DNA of 34,223 bases from Lachnospiraceae bacterium (GCA_017457865.1 JAFTGN010000021.1:1-34223), one strand, 5' to 3'. Shown: positions 7,480-16,389, numbered from the stretch's first letter. The notes: generated by a model not told the origin, from the letters alone. Made by a program: numbers and translations.

Positions 7480-7508
7480 TTAACAAAAAGGGAAAAATAT
7501 GTTATAAT
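7480..7508 (+). promoter_or_regulatory. Sigma-A promoter of glgC-glgD
   Basis: TTAACA at 7480-7485, a 17-base spacer and TATAAT at 7503-7508 preceded by TG (TGtTATAAT). Transcription would start near 7515, giving a very short leader that contains the AGAAGGGGTG ribosome site. Confidence 0.85.
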
Positions 7509-7539
7509 AAAACCATCATAATTTAGAAGGGGTGAAAAT

Positions 7540-8811
7540 GTGAAAAAAGAAATGATCGCTATGCTATTAGCAGGGGGCCAGGGCAGCCGTCTTGGCGTAT
7601 TAACATCACAAGTGGCAAAGCCTGCAGTGGCTTTTGGCGGAAAATATCGCATTATAGATTTTCCATTGAGTAACTGTATCAATTCAGGTGTAGACACTGT
7701 AGGTGTTTTGACACAATACCAACCGCTGCGTCTGAACACGCACATTGGAATTGGCATTCCGTGGGATTTGGATCGCAACTATGGAGGGGTGACCATTCTT
7801 TCACCATATGAGAAGAAGGAGAACACCGACTGGTATACAGGTACTGCCAATGCCATTTATCAGAACATCAATTATATTGACAGCTTCAATCCAGAGTATG
7901 TGTTGATCTTAGGCGGTGACCATATTTATAAGATGGACTATAATATGATGTTGGATTTCCATAAGGCAAATAATGCAGACATCACTATGGCAGCTAAACC
8001 GGTGCCCATCGAGGAAGCCAGCCGTTTTGGCGTACTGGTCACAGATGAGACAGGTAAGATCACAGATTTTGAGGAAAAGCCGGAGCATCCAAGAAGCAAT
8101 CTGGCATCCATGGGTATTTATATTTTTAGATGGAAGGTGCTACGTGAGGCATTGATTGCCAATGAAAATATTTCCGGATGTGACTTCGGTATGCATGTCA
8201 TTCCATACTGTCATCAGAGAGGTGACCGGGTGTTCTGTTATGAATTCAATGGCTACTGGAAGGATGTAGGTACATTAGGTTCATACTGGGAGTCCAATAT
8301 GGAACTGATTGATCTGGTTCCCGTATTCAATTTATATGAGGATTACTGGAAGATTTACACCAAGAGCAACACATTACCACCTCAGTATATTGCATCCAAT
8401 GCATATGTAGAGCGCTGTATTATCGGGGAAGGTACCGAGGTTTATGGTGTGGCAAAGAATTCTGTCATTGGTGCAGAGGTGACCATTGAGGAAGGTGCAG
8501 AGGTATATGATTCCATTATTATGGAAGGCGTTGTGGTAAAGGCAGGCGCAAAGCTATATAAGGCCATTGTGGCTGAGAATACTGTGATTGGAGAGAATGC
8601 ACAGTTAGGTGTAGGCGAATATGCAGAAAGTACTTATAATAAGAAGGTTTACGCATTCGATCTGGTGACAGTAGCTGAGAATTCCGTGATTCCACCCAAT
8701 GTCAGCATTGGCAAGAATACTGCCATCAGTGGTGTGACTACAGCAGAGGATTACCCGGATGGTACTCTTCCAAGTGGCGGTGCAATTGTGAAAGTAGGTG
8801 AGAGCGAATGA
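7540..8811 (+). CDS. glgC: Glucose-1-phosphate adenylyltransferase, catalytic subunit
   Basis: Makes ADP-glucose and pyrophosphate from glucose-1-phosphate and ATP, the committed step of glycogen synthesis in the cytoplasm. The 423-residue protein has the nucleotidyltransferase signature LAGGQGSRL (about 10-18), [20 protein letters not shown] (about 26-45), the [10 protein letters not shown] metal/sugar site (about 125-134) and FEEKP (about 184-188). From about residue 290 it has the left-handed hexapeptide-repeat beta helix ([30 protein letters not shown]). The start codon is GTG at 7540 with AGAAGGGGTG just upstream. The last four bases overlap the ATG of glgD (ATGA), so the two are translationally coupled. 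Clostridial GlgC commonly works as a heteromer with GlgD. Confidence 0.96.
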   Translation: MKKEMIAMLLAGGQGSRLGVLTSQVAKPAVAFGGKYRIIDFPLSNCINSGVDTVGVLTQYQPLRLNTHIGIGIPWDLDRNYGGVTILSPYEKKENTDWYTGTANAIYQNINYIDSFNPEYVLILGGDHIYKMDYNMMLDFHKANNADITMAAKPVPIEEASRFGVLVTDETGKITDFEEKPEHPRSNLASMGIYIFRWKVLREALIANENISGCDFGMHVIPYCHQRGDRVFCYEFNGYWKDVGTLGSYWESNMELIDLVPVFNLYEDYWKIYTKSNTLPPQYIASNAYVERCIIGEGTEVYGVAKNSVIGAEVTIEEGAEVYDSIIMEGVVVKAGAKLYKAIVAENTVIGENAQLGVGEYAESTYNKKVYAFDLVTVAENSVIPPNVSIGKNTAISGVTTAEDYPDGTLPSGGAIVKVGESE

Positions 8812-9932
8812 AAGCAGTAGGCATTATTTTAGCGGGCGGAAATCATAAGAGAATGCGGGAATTGTCTCAAACGAGAGCCATTGCGGCATTGCCGGTTGCC
8901 GGTACATACCGAAGTGTTGATTTTGCATTGAGCAATATGACCAATTCCGGTATCAATCGTGTGGCTGTTGTGACACAGTATAACGCAAAGTCTTTGAATG
9001 CACATTTGAATTCATCGAAATGGTGGAACTTCGGCAGAAAGCAGGGAGGCTTATATGTATTTAATCCGATTCTGACAGCAGATAACAACAGCTGGTTTCG
9101 GGGAACTGCAGATTCTATTTGCCAGAACATCGATTTTCTAAAGGAAAGCCATGAGCCGTATGTGGTCATTGCATCGGGTGATTGTATTTATAAACTGGAT
9201 TATGATCAAGTGTTGCAGTATCACATTGACAGGCGTGCAGACATCACCATTGTATGTAAGAATATGGGTGAGATGACGGGATTGGAGCGATTTGGTCTAG
9301 TGAGCACCGATGGCGAAAACAGAGTCATGGAATTAGAGGAGAAGCCGGTTGAAGCAAAATCCAACATTGTGTCCTGCGGTATTTATATCATCAGAAGAAG
9401 ACTTCTGATTGAACTCTTGGAGCAGGCTGCTTCTGAGGAACGGTATGATTTTGTAAAGGATATTTTGGTTCGGTATCGTCGCCAGAAGAAGATTTACGCC
9501 TACCTGCTGGACTCCTACTGGAGCAATATTTCTTCTATTGAAGCGTACTTTAATACAAATATGGATTTCTTGCGGAAAGACATCAGAGATTACTTCTTCA
9601 AAGAAGGAGAACCGATTTTCTCCAAAGTGGATGACCTGCCTCCGGCGAAGTTTAACTATGGTTCACAGGTTAAGAACAGTCTGATTGCCACCGGAAGTAT
9701 TATTAATGGTCATGTAGAAAACAGCGTGATTTTTAAAGAGGGATTTATTGGTAATAATTGTATCATTCGCAATTCCATTATTTTGAATGATGTATATATA
9801 CGAGACAACTCTGTGATTGAGAATTGTATCGTAGAAAGTCACAGCACCATTGAAGATGGTTCTGTGTTTAAAGGCGAGGAGGGCAATCCGAGAATTGTCA
9901 TTGAGAAGAACGAACGGTACAATTATAAATAA
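8808..9932 (+). CDS. glgD: GlgD subunit of glucose-1-phosphate adenylyltransferase
   Basis: Non-catalytic or weakly catalytic partner of GlgC. The 374-residue protein keeps the overall fold: an N-terminal nucleotidyltransferase domain and C-terminal hexapeptide repeats ([20 protein letters not shown]). The phosphate-binding loop is degenerate ([14 protein letters not shown] in place of GGQGSRL), and the lysine-containing AKPAVAFGG strand of GlgC reads AIAALPVAG. This is the standard GlgD pattern, in which the subunit modulates the heteromeric enzyme. The gene overlaps glgC by 4 bases and shares its promoter. No good terminator is visible after it before the spoVG promoter. Confidence 0.94.
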   Translation: MKAVGIILAGGNHKRMRELSQTRAIAALPVAGTYRSVDFALSNMTNSGINRVAVVTQYNAKSLNAHLNSSKWWNFGRKQGGLYVFNPILTADNNSWFRGTADSICQNIDFLKESHEPYVVIASGDCIYKLDYDQVLQYHIDRRADITIVCKNMGEMTGLERFGLVSTDGENRVMELEEKPVEAKSNIVSCGIYIIRRRLLIELLEQAASEERYDFVKDILVRYRRQKKIYAYLLDSYWSNISSIEAYFNTNMDFLRKDIRDYFFKEGEPIFSKVDDLPPAKFNYGSQVKNSLIATGSIINGHVENSVIFKEGFIGNNCIIRNSIILNDVYIRDNSVIENCIVESHSTIEDGSVFKGEEGNPRIVIEKNERYNYK

Positions 9933-10000
9933 TCGGTAGCAGCTCCGTGTCTTCGCAGTTACAATTATCCAAATAATTCAACAAATTTTGACAGAAAGCA

Positions 10001-10030
10001 ATGGCATCCTGCAAAAAAGTATGATATAAT
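10001..10030 (+). promoter_or_regulatory. Probable spoVG promoter
   Basis: Extended -10 TGATATAAT (TG at 10022, TATAAT 10025-10030) with a weak -35 ATGGCA 18 bases upstream. In Bacillus spoVG is driven by sigma-H; the sequence here looks like a vegetative promoter. TSS near 10037 gives a leader of about 140 bases. Confidence 0.6.
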
Positions 10031-10088
10031 AATTAGGCTGCGTTTGTGGCAGACAAATAAAGATTAGGACAACGATGTTCACACTGAG

Positions 10089-10126
10089 GGGTGTAAGACA
10101 CATTGTGCCTTGCACCCATTCTTTTT
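10089..10126 (+). terminator. Terminator-like hairpin inside the spoVG leader (candidate attenuator)
   Basis: GGGTGTAAG and CTTGCACCC make a 9-bp stem (one G-T pair), 11-base loop, followed at once by ATTCTTTTT. It lies between the promoter and the spoVG ribosome site, so it could end transcription early. No alternative antiterminator pairing was established by eye. Confidence 0.55.
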
Positions 10127-10178
10127 CGGAAGAGGATACATAGACCGGAGAAGAAGGACAGACGGGAAGGGGATAGTT

Positions 10179-10460
10179 ATGCAGATCACAGATGTGAGAG
10201 TGAGAAAAGTTTCCAAAGAAGGAAAGATGAAAGCGATCGTATCTATTACGATCGATAATGAATTTGTAGTACATGATATTAAGGTCATCGAGGGTGAGAA
10301 GGGGATTTTCATTGCAATGCCCAGCCGTAAAGCAGCGGATGGAGAATATCGTGATATTGCACATCCAATCAATTCCGATACCAGAGATATGATTCAGAAG
10401 ATTATTCTGGAGAAATATGAGATTGCACTATTAGAGGAATCGGAAGAGGAAGAAATTTAA
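10179..10460 (+). CDS. spoVG: Septation/sporulation regulator SpoVG
   Basis: A 93-residue SpoVG, a small nucleic-acid-binding protein that affects septation, sporulation and envelope gene expression in Firmicutes. It begins [11 protein letters not shown] and contains [35 protein letters not shown] and the [11 protein letters not shown] segment typical of the family. The acidic C-terminal tail (EESEEEEI) is common. The internal ATG at 10179 is chosen because the family begins at MQITDV and GGGAAGGGG stands 6 bases before it; the longer frame from 10110 runs through the leader hairpin. It is followed by a strong terminator and is convergent with the next gene. Confidence 0.95.
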   Translation: MQITDVRVRKVSKEGKMKAIVSITIDNEFVVHDIKVIEGEKGIFIAMPSRKAADGEYRDIAHPINSDTRDMIQKIILEKYEIALLEESEEEEI

Positions 10461-10473
10461 AAAGTTTGGAAGG

Positions 10474-10508
10474 CAGGTGCATGTGAAAGGATTCACAGCA
10501 CCTGTTTT
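10474..10508 (+). terminator. Terminator after spoVG
   Basis: CAGGTGC pairs with GCACCTG and TGTGAA with TTCACA, separated by one bulged A, loop AGGA, then TTTTCGTT. It lies between convergent genes and could also act on the minus strand, though that side has no T run. Confidence 0.8.
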
Positions 10509-10524
10509 CGTTCCGATCTGTCCG

Positions 10525-11103
10525 TTATGTGAAAGAACCATGGCAGATGAAGTTGATAAAAGTGACAGCAGCTGCAAAGAAAGGCATGCCCTCATCCGTC
10601 TTGGTTTCCAGAATGAAGGTTTCCTTTTCTTCCTGTTTTTCTTTTTCCTGCTCTTCTCCTGTTTTTTCATCTTTTTCCTTGTACTTCACTGTAAAGGTGG
10701 CTTTGTCTTTTTTGACGGTGCCGATGGCTTCCTCACGGTAAAACAGTGTGAAATCCAAATCTGCAGGTTTTCCGGTCAATTTATAGACATACCGTGCATC
10801 CCAGAATGGAAACAGGAGCTCTCCTTTTCGTTTTTTTCGAATGAGCATGAGGCATTTCAGGGCAAGGGGGGTGTATTTTTTACGGAATTTGACCCGTTCT
10901 AACAACTGGTATTCTTCCGGTCCAATGGATGCCAGCTTTCGGAAACAATAGGAGACGGTCTTGTCCTTATTTTCAAAGAGCAGCTCCGGGCTGATCAGGG
11001 ATGGGCCGGCAGAAACCTGGTATTGGGGTTCTTCTTTGATGTTGATTAAAGTAAAATCTTTGGGACAGTTTTTCATGGTGTCCGGATTCAGATATAGTTG
11101 CAT
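10525..11103 (-). CDS. Uncharacterised protein, possibly LURP-one/tubby-like beta barrel
   Basis: A 192-residue cytosolic protein with no signal peptide. I do not recognise the family with certainty. Alternating beta-like segments (YKLTGKPADLDFTLFYREE, IGTVKKDKATFTVKYKEK) followed by a hydrophobic helix (GMPFFAAAVTFINFI, about 173-187) resemble the LURP-one/tubby-C fold, where strands are followed by a buried C-terminal helix. A charged low-complexity linker (EKDEKTGEEQEKEKQEEKE) interrupts the last strands. The start at 11103 is set by AGGAGGG 6 bases upstream; the longer frame to 11376 runs through the promoter region. It has its own promoter at 11161-11189 and is divergent from the lacI-type gene. 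Confidence 0.7.
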   Translation of the reverse strand: MQLYLNPDTMKNCPKDFTLINIKEEPQYQVSAGPSLISPELLFENKDKTVSYCFRKLASIGPEEYQLLERVKFRKKYTPLALKCLMLIRKKRKGELLFPFWDARYVYKLTGKPADLDFTLFYREEAIGTVKKDKATFTVKYKEKDEKTGEEQEKEKQEEKETFILETKTDEGMPFFAAAVTFINFICHGSFT

Positions 11104-11160
11104 AGAAACCCTCCTAAGTCGATTGCGTTTGATGGTAAATGACATATGATAAGTTGTTTT

Positions 11161-11189
11161 ATTATAACAATGGATGGTAAAGTCTGCAA
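11161..11189 (-). promoter_or_regulatory. Sigma-A promoter of the minus-strand uncharacterised gene
   Basis: On the minus strand TTGCAG, a 17-base spacer and TATAAT (plus-strand 11161-11166), the latter with TG in the extended position (TGtTATAAT). Confidence 0.75.
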
Positions 11190-11228
11190 GGGAATTTGAT
11201 AAAAAATGAAAAAATCTAAAAAGAAAGA

Positions 11229-11257
11229 TTGAATAGTTTCGGAAAAGTACGTATAAT
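11229..11257 (+). promoter_or_regulatory. Sigma-A promoter of the lacI-type regulator
   Basis: TTGAAT at 11229-11234, a 17-base spacer and TATAAT at 11252-11257. The start codon is about 30 bases downstream of the expected transcription start. No clear palindromic LacI operator is seen overlapping it. Confidence 0.8.
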
Positions 11258-11293
11258 AGAGGAAGACACTCAAATAAAAGGGAGGATGACAAA

Positions 11294-12310
11294 ATGGTAT
11301 CGATGAAAGATATTGCTGTGGCTTGTGGTGTTTCTGTGGCAACTGTAAGCAAATCGCTCAACGGATATTCTGACATTAGTGCGGAGACAAAAGCAGTGAT
11401 ACAGCAGAAGGCAAAAGAACTGGGTTATTTTCCCAATTCTGCGGCACGGGCATTGAAAACAAACCGTACATACAATGTAGGGGTTGTGATGACAGATGAT
11501 TCTGGCAGTGGCCTAGCACATGAATATTTTGCAAATCTGTTGCAGTCTGTCCGTTCTGAATTGGAAAAGAACGGTCTGGATATCACATTTGTCAATCATG
11601 GGTTGGGTGAACAGAAGATGACCTATTATGAACATTGTAAATACAGATGTGTCGATGGCGTGGTGGTTGCCTGTGCAGATTTTGAAAGCGAGGAAATGGA
11701 AGAACTGGTGACCTGTGAACTGCCGGTGGTTGTTTTTGATCATGTGTATCCGGATCGGATGTCGGTATTGTCGGATAACAAAAAAGGAATCACAGACCTG
11801 GTACAGCACGTGTACAATAATGGACATCGGAAGATTGCATACATTCATGGTGAGTATTCCTTAGTGACCAACACGCGTGTGACCACGTTCCGGGAGATAA
11901 TGAATCGTCTGGGACTGGATATTCCAAGAGAATACATACGGGAAGCGGCATATCGTGATGCGGAGCGCGCACATGCCATTGCACGGGAACTATTGCAGCT
12001 GCCGGATCCGCCTACGTGTATTTTGTATCCGGATGATTTTACAGCATTAGCAGGGATGAGCTATTTACGCCAGGAGGGATACAATGTGCCGGAAGATGTA
12101 TCGGTGGCAGGTTACGATGGTCTGGTATTAGGACAGGTATTGTATCCCAAACTGACCACCATTGCACAGGATACAGAGCGTATGGGAAAAGAGGCGGCCC
12201 ATGCACTGCTTGATCTGATTGAACATCCGGATCGGCAGAAAGCAAAACAGGTCATCATCAAGGGGCATCTGATTGAGGGAGAATCGGTGGTGCGTTGCAA
12301 TAAAAGATAA
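11294..12310 (+). CDS. LacI-family transcriptional regulator
   Basis: A 338-residue sugar-type repressor. The N-terminal helix-turn-helix reads MKDIAVACGVSVATVSKSLNG (about 4-24), followed by the hinge helix SAARALKTNRTYNVGVV, and a periplasmic-binding-like effector domain with the conserved YIHGEYSLVTNTRVTTFREIM, PTCILYPDDFTALAGMSYL and VSVAGYDGLVLGQVLYPKLTTIAQD segments. It probably responds to a sugar or nucleoside, identity unknown. Start ATG is 8 bases after GGAGG. It is followed after 15 bases by a solute-binding lipoprotein gene, so the two are one operon, and the repressor probably senses the ligand delivered by that system. No sugar enzyme lies beside it. Confidence 0.93.
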   Translation: MVSMKDIAVACGVSVATVSKSLNGYSDISAETKAVIQQKAKELGYFPNSAARALKTNRTYNVGVVMTDDSGSGLAHEYFANLLQSVRSELEKNGLDITFVNHGLGEQKMTYYEHCKYRCVDGVVVACADFESEEMEELVTCELPVVVFDHVYPDRMSVLSDNKKGITDLVQHVYNNGHRKIAYIHGEYSLVTNTRVTTFREIMNRLGLDIPREYIREAAYRDAERAHAIARELLQLPDPPTCILYPDDFTALAGMSYLRQEGYNVPEDVSVAGYDGLVLGQVLYPKLTTIAQDTERMGKEAAHALLDLIEHPDRQKAKQVIIKGHLIEGESVVRCNKR

Positions 12311-12325
12311 TGGAGGCTAGGGGCA

Positions 12326-13609
12326 ATGAAAAAAGCGGGGATTGGCATTTTGATGGCAGCACTGTTACTCTGTGGCTGCAATCAAAATACAACAGAAAAA
12401 GAGGGAAAAACTGATGGATCGACGGATACAGAAGCTGTGGTACAGACCACAGAAGAAGCGGTCAATATATTTGTGGTATACTGTCAGGATCCATTGACAG
12501 CAGAGTTTTGCAGACGGTTTAAACAGGAACACAGCGAGATTCCCATGCGAATTGTGGAAAATACAGAGAAGCAGCTGGCGGCATGGGAACGGGGGATGGA
12601 TGTAGAAAATGAAGCTTACCCTGATCTGGTGGCAGTATCTTCTGGTGAACTGGAAACTCTGGCAAAGGCAGGGTTGCTGCAGCCGGTATCCGATGTGGGC
12701 ATCACAGAGAAAGACACGGCGCAGATGTATGATTTTATGAAGGAAATGGGTATGGCAGAGGATACGCTGTACGGACTGACCTGGCAGCAAACTGCAGTCA
12801 AGTTTTTGTATCAGCGAAACCTGGTGCAGAAATTTTTGGATGTAGAAGATGGAGAAGGCATGCAGAATGCAGTGGGAGAGTGGACTTCTTTCTATACCGC
12901 AGCTGATGCAGTGGCTCAGAAATCAAATGGCAAAGTCAAGCTGTTGGATACAGCAGAAGAGATGGAGGATGCCATTTTGTCTGCTACACCAGCCTGGTAT
13001 GTGGAGGATACATTGCATATTCCGGATGTATTCATGGATTACATGGAGCTGTATCCGGAACTGTTAAACAATCAGCTCACTTGGGGGGAAGAAAAAGCAG
13101 AGGATACCGTCGACAAGCTGCTGGATGGAACAGTGGCAGGTTGTTTTGCCAATGCCTATTTCATCCGTCAGACGTTACAGCAGGCTGGTGCAAAAGAGGG
13201 TGACTGGGGGATCTGTTATGGTCCCCAGACTTATGCAGAAGAGGCGGTCATGCTGGCGGTTCCAGTGGGATGCAGTGACGCTGCATTGGCACAGGAATTG
13301 TTGAAATATCTGACTTGTGACCAGGAAACAATGGAGCAGTTCGCATTGGCAAAGACGGTGCCGGTGAATCACAAAGAGGTGATGGATCGGCTGGCAGAGT
13401 CTGAGGAAGGAAAAGATCCTTTGTTAAAGAATCAGAACATATTCAGAGAATATACCAATGCCGCCAGTCGAATTCCCACAGAGGCACCTACGGAACAGGA
13501 TGTTTTGATGAAAGAATTGTTTTTAAAAGAAATGGAAAGTTATTTCAGCGGGAAACGGGATATTGAACAGACACTGGAACATTTTGCAAAGATTGTAGAA
13601 GGATTATAA
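12326..13609 (+). CDS. Extracellular solute-binding lipoprotein (ABC importer type), no adjacent permease
   Basis: A 427-residue family 1-like substrate-binding protein. Signal peptide MKKAGIGILMAALLLCGC carries a lipobox with Cys18, so it should be lipid-anchored outside the membrane. A short Thr/Glu-rich linker (about 20-45) precedes the binding fold, which contains FCRRFKQEHSEIPMRIVE, YPDLVAVSSGELETLAKAGL and the hinge-like YGLTWQQTAVKFLYQRNLV. It resembles sugar-binding proteins but with low motif conservation, so the ligand is not predictable. It is co-transcribed with the LacI-type regulator. No membrane permease or ATPase is near; a terminator follows, so permeases must be elsewhere or the protein acts as a sensor. 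Confidence 0.85.
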   Translation: MKKAGIGILMAALLLCGCNQNTTEKEGKTDGSTDTEAVVQTTEEAVNIFVVYCQDPLTAEFCRRFKQEHSEIPMRIVENTEKQLAAWERGMDVENEAYPDLVAVSSGELETLAKAGLLQPVSDVGITEKDTAQMYDFMKEMGMAEDTLYGLTWQQTAVKFLYQRNLVQKFLDVEDGEGMQNAVGEWTSFYTAADAVAQKSNGKVKLLDTAEEMEDAILSATPAWYVEDTLHIPDVFMDYMELYPELLNNQLTWGEEKAEDTVDKLLDGTVAGCFANAYFIRQTLQQAGAKEGDWGICYGPQTYAEEAVMLAVPVGCSDAALAQELLKYLTCDQETMEQFALAKTVPVNHKEVMDRLAESEEGKDPLLKNQNIFREYTNAASRIPTEAPTEQDVLMKELFLKEMESYFSGKRDIEQTLEHFAKIVEGL

Positions 13610-13688
13610 GGTGTCAGTATGATAAAAAGAAGAATCTGACTTGTAGGAAAGTTGTCTGGAAACTGGAATCAAGGATCAGGTAAAGTGG

Positions 13689-13725
13689 AAATGAGGCAAA
13701 TACATAATTGTATCTGCCTCATTTT
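13689..13725 (+). terminator. Terminator of the lacI-type/lipoprotein operon
   Basis: AAATGAGGCA pairs with TGCCTCATTT, with an inner ATACA/TGTAT stem around TAAT; ends in ATTTT. It lies 80 bases after the lipoprotein stop codon and 27 bases before the next start. Confidence 0.8.
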
Positions 13726-13751
13726 AAAAACAGGAAAAGGAATGAAATTTC

Positions 13752-15029
13752 ATGAAAGAGCAGAAAAAACAGACAAGGACATATGGGCAGAACAAGAAGA
13801 CCAGGTCTGGTCAATCCGGATATCCGAAAGTACGGGAGAATCATGGATCAAAGCAGGTGGTGAAATCAGCAAAGGAAACCTCAGGCAAAAATCCAGATGT
13901 CTGTTCATATGCAGAAAAGTGTGGTGCCTGTACTTATATCAATCTGCCTTATGCAAAACAGCTGAAGAAGAAACAAAAGGCAGTACAGGAACTGATGGGG
14001 GAATTTTGTCCGGTACATCCCATCGCAGGGATGGAACAGCCGCTCCATTATCGTCACAAAGTACATGCAGTGTTTGGCTGTGATGTCAAAGGCCATCCGG
14101 TGTACGGTGTCTATCAGGCAGGTACTCACAATATTCTTCCTGTGAAAGACTGTCTCATAGAAGATACCCAGTCTGCGGCTATTATCCGAACCATCGGTGG
14201 CTTGTTGCGGTCTTTCAAAATTCGAACCTATGATGAGAGATCCGGTTACGGTCTTCTGCGCCACGTGGTGATTCGAAAGGGATATGCCACAGGAGAGGTG
14301 ATGGTCATTCTGGTAGTAACAGATCCAATCTTTCCATCCAGAAAGAACTTTGTGAAGGTGTTACGGGAAAAACATCCGGAGATTACCACAGTGGTATTAA
14401 ATATCAATGACAAAGATACGACCATGGTATTGGGCAGTCGGGACATTGTATTGTACGGCAAAGGCTATATTGAGGATGAACTGGACGGACTGCGTTTTCG
14501 TATTTCCCCCCAGTCTTTTTATCAGGTCAATCCACCCCAGGCAGAGAAACTGTATCGTCTTGCCATAGAGGCGGCCGGGTTGACTGGCAAGGAGCGTGTG
14601 CTGGATGCGTATTGTGGCACCGGAACCATAGGCATTGCCGCCAGTCGGAAAGCCGGAGAGGTGATAGGCGTGGAACTGAACAAGGATGCAGTGAAGGATG
14701 CCATCCAGAATGCCAAGTTGAACCAGAGAAAGAATATCCGATTTTATTGTGCAGATGCTGGTGTTTTTATGGAGGATTTGGCACAAAGTGGGGAACAGAT
14801 CGATGTGGTCATTATGGACCCGCCCAGAAGCGGCAGTACAGAAGTGTTTTTGTCCAGCATGAAAGCACTTTCTCCAAGACGGATCGTTTATGTGTCCTGT
14901 AATCCGGAAACGTTAAAACGAGATGCGGAGTGGTTGATCAACAATGGATATCGGGCAGAAGGGGTATGGCCGGTAGATATGTTTGGAGGTACTTATCACG
15001 TAGAATGTGTGTGCGTTTTCGCGCAATAG
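13752..15029 (+). CDS. rlmD: 23S rRNA (uracil-C5)-methyltransferase, RlmD/RumA family
   Basis: S-adenosylmethionine-dependent RNA m5U methyltransferase acting on 23S rRNA (U1939-type; Gram-positive relatives can also modify U747). The 425-residue protein has a basic N-terminal tail (1-48), then a 4Fe-4S motif with Cys51, Cys57 and Cys60 (VCSYAEKCGAC) and a fourth candidate Cys in VKDCLIED. The SAM loop is VLDAYCGTGTIGIAASRK, the substrate loop MDPPRSGS, and the nucleophile/base motif VYVSCNPETLKRD supplies the catalytic Cys and Glu. The N-terminal TRAM RNA-binding domain of the E. coli enzyme is missing and replaced by the lysine/arginine-rich tail. The start has AAGGA about 10 bases upstream. 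The target uridine cannot be fixed from sequence. Confidence 0.9.
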   Translation: MKEQKKQTRTYGQNKKTRSGQSGYPKVRENHGSKQVVKSAKETSGKNPDVCSYAEKCGACTYINLPYAKQLKKKQKAVQELMGEFCPVHPIAGMEQPLHYRHKVHAVFGCDVKGHPVYGVYQAGTHNILPVKDCLIEDTQSAAIIRTIGGLLRSFKIRTYDERSGYGLLRHVVIRKGYATGEVMVILVVTDPIFPSRKNFVKVLREKHPEITTVVLNINDKDTTMVLGSRDIVLYGKGYIEDELDGLRFRISPQSFYQVNPPQAEKLYRLAIEAAGLTGKERVLDAYCGTGTIGIAASRKAGEVIGVELNKDAVKDAIQNAKLNQRKNIRFYCADAGVFMEDLAQSGEQIDVVIMDPPRSGSTEVFLSSMKALSPRRIVYVSCNPETLKRDAEWLINNGYRAEGVWPVDMFGGTYHVECVCVFAQ

Positions 15030-15129
15030 ATGAGCTGCATTTTTGCACATATAAGCCAGAAAATATAAAATTTTCTCTTCTGAAAGAGAGTGGGAAAGAA
15101 AGGGAGTATATAGAAGCCATGGCAGGCAA

Positions 15130-16389
15130 TCAATATACACTTCCTAACATCACCCACATATCCTGATTTTGCTGCCAAAGTGGCTCCAGTTGATCCAGCG
15201 GCAGCGGGGTAGGTACAGTACCGGTTTCTACCGTTACAGAAGGAATTCCTTTTTCCAGTACACACCAGTTGGAGAAACCTGCTTCGTTGGAATAACCTGC
15301 CAGATAGTAGCCGGTCAGGTCGCTGATGGCAGTGGCAAGCTGTTCGTTGGCACTCCACAGAGGCTCCGGCTGTCCGTACTGCCAGTAGACCAATGCGCCA
15401 TAAGAGTGATAGCTCAGTGCCAGTCGTGGATTGGATAATCCATTCATCACAGTCATCAGTGCCTGGGCCTCCGGCTGGTCACCCGGTGTATTGCCTTTAA
15501 AGAAATCGGCAGAAGGAGTCAGACGGTCTGTCACTGACTCCCAGCCGGGGGAATAGTTGCGGTTTAAATCCACACCGTTTGCATTGGCTTTCCATCTGGT
15601 CAGATAGGTGGCAAAATCATAGGATGTATAACCGGCTGCCATGTCGGCATTGTAAATATTCTGAATCTGTGTCTGTAATGCTTCGCTGTGCAATCCCTCT
15701 AATCCCAGCTGGCTGATAGAGACTCCGTCCGGATTCACCATAGGGACGATAACAAAGCAAGTGCGGTCAAAAATCTCCCTGTAAGACAGGCCATTGTAAC
15801 TGCCGGTTTCATATGTGGCACAATAATGGGCCAGCTGCCGCATCACCAGTTGGGTGGTCATATATTCTCTGGCATGAGTGGCGGCACAGATGAAAATCTG
15901 CTGTGAAGCATTTCGATTGCCAAAGTATGCCACATATATGGGTCTGCCATCTGCCGTCAGAATTTCAGTGCCGTCTGCATTGGAAATAGTGGTCATTTGC
16001 AGAATGCTGGGATATGCGGCTGTAAGGGTGTGCAGATCCGCTTCCATTTGATCATAAGTATAAAGTGTAGTAGAGCAGTTGATTAGAGTCTCTGCATCTA
16101 TCTCCGGCAGGGTGGTGGTTTGAGATGGTATTTCCTCTCCACTGGTTTCTTCCGTGACGGCTTCTTCAAAAGTGGTTTCCTCAAGCGTATTTTCTGTTTC
16201 ATCTAACGAAGAAAGCTCTGTCCCGGAAACCGGCAGAGCCGGTGTTTCCTGAGACAGAGCCCAAGCGGAACTTTCTTCAATAGAAACAGAAGAATATGTA
16301 TCTGCCTGTTCTGACTGGCATCCACTAAAGGACAGCAACAACAAGGCAAAGCAAAAACCCGTCAGATACAAAATAAACTTACGAAACAT
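15130..16389 (-). CDS. M14-family zinc carboxypeptidase, lipoprotein
   Basis: Predicted secreted, lipid-anchored peptidase that removes C-terminal amino acids or trims peptidoglycan-type peptides. The N-terminus MFRKFILYLTGFCF plus LLLLSFSGC gives a lipoprotein signal with Cys24. A Ser/Thr/Glu-rich linker (about 30-95) leads to the carboxypeptidase A-type domain. Zinc ligands are His172 and Glu175 in ATHAREYM and His328 in LSYHSYG; the substrate arginine region is DLNRNYSPGW (Arg277) and the catalytic glutamate is Glu388 in VTVETGT. The ATG at 16389 is chosen since GGGGAGG is 7 bases upstream and the signal peptide starts there; the frame to 16446 adds 19 odd residues. It has its own divergent promoter and is convergent with rlmD, with no clear shared terminator in the 100-base gap. 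Confidence 0.9.
   Translation of the reverse strand: MFRKFILYLTGFCFALLLLSFSGCQSEQADTYSSVSIEESSAWALSQETPALPVSGTELSSLDETENTLEETTFEEAVTEETSGEEIPSQTTTLPEIDAETLINCSTTLYTYDQMEADLHTLTAAYPSILQMTTISNADGTEILTADGRPIYVAYFGNRNASQQIFICAATHAREYMTTQLVMRQLAHYCATYETGSYNGLSYREIFDRTCFVIVPMVNPDGVSISQLGLEGLHSEALQTQIQNIYNADMAAGYTSYDFATYLTRWKANANGVDLNRNYSPGWESVTDRLTPSADFFKGNTPGDQPEAQALMTVMNGLSNPRLALSYHSYGALVYWQYGQPEPLWSANEQLATAISDLTGYYLAGYSNEAGFSNWCVLEKGIPSVTVETGTVPTPLPLDQLEPLWQQNQDMWVMLGSVY

Noticed and set aside
9988..10030. TTGACA at 9988 considered as -35 of the spoVG promoter
   Set aside because: The spacer to TATAAT would be 31 bases, too long for sigma-A.
10477..10902. Plus-strand 141-codon phenylalanine-rich frame
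   Set aside because: It is the complement of the Lys/Glu-rich insert of the minus-strand gene and overlaps the spoVG terminator.
15060..15100. Candidate bidirectional terminator between rlmD and the M14 gene
   Set aside because: Only a 5-bp CTCTT/AAGAG stem is visible; too weak to call.
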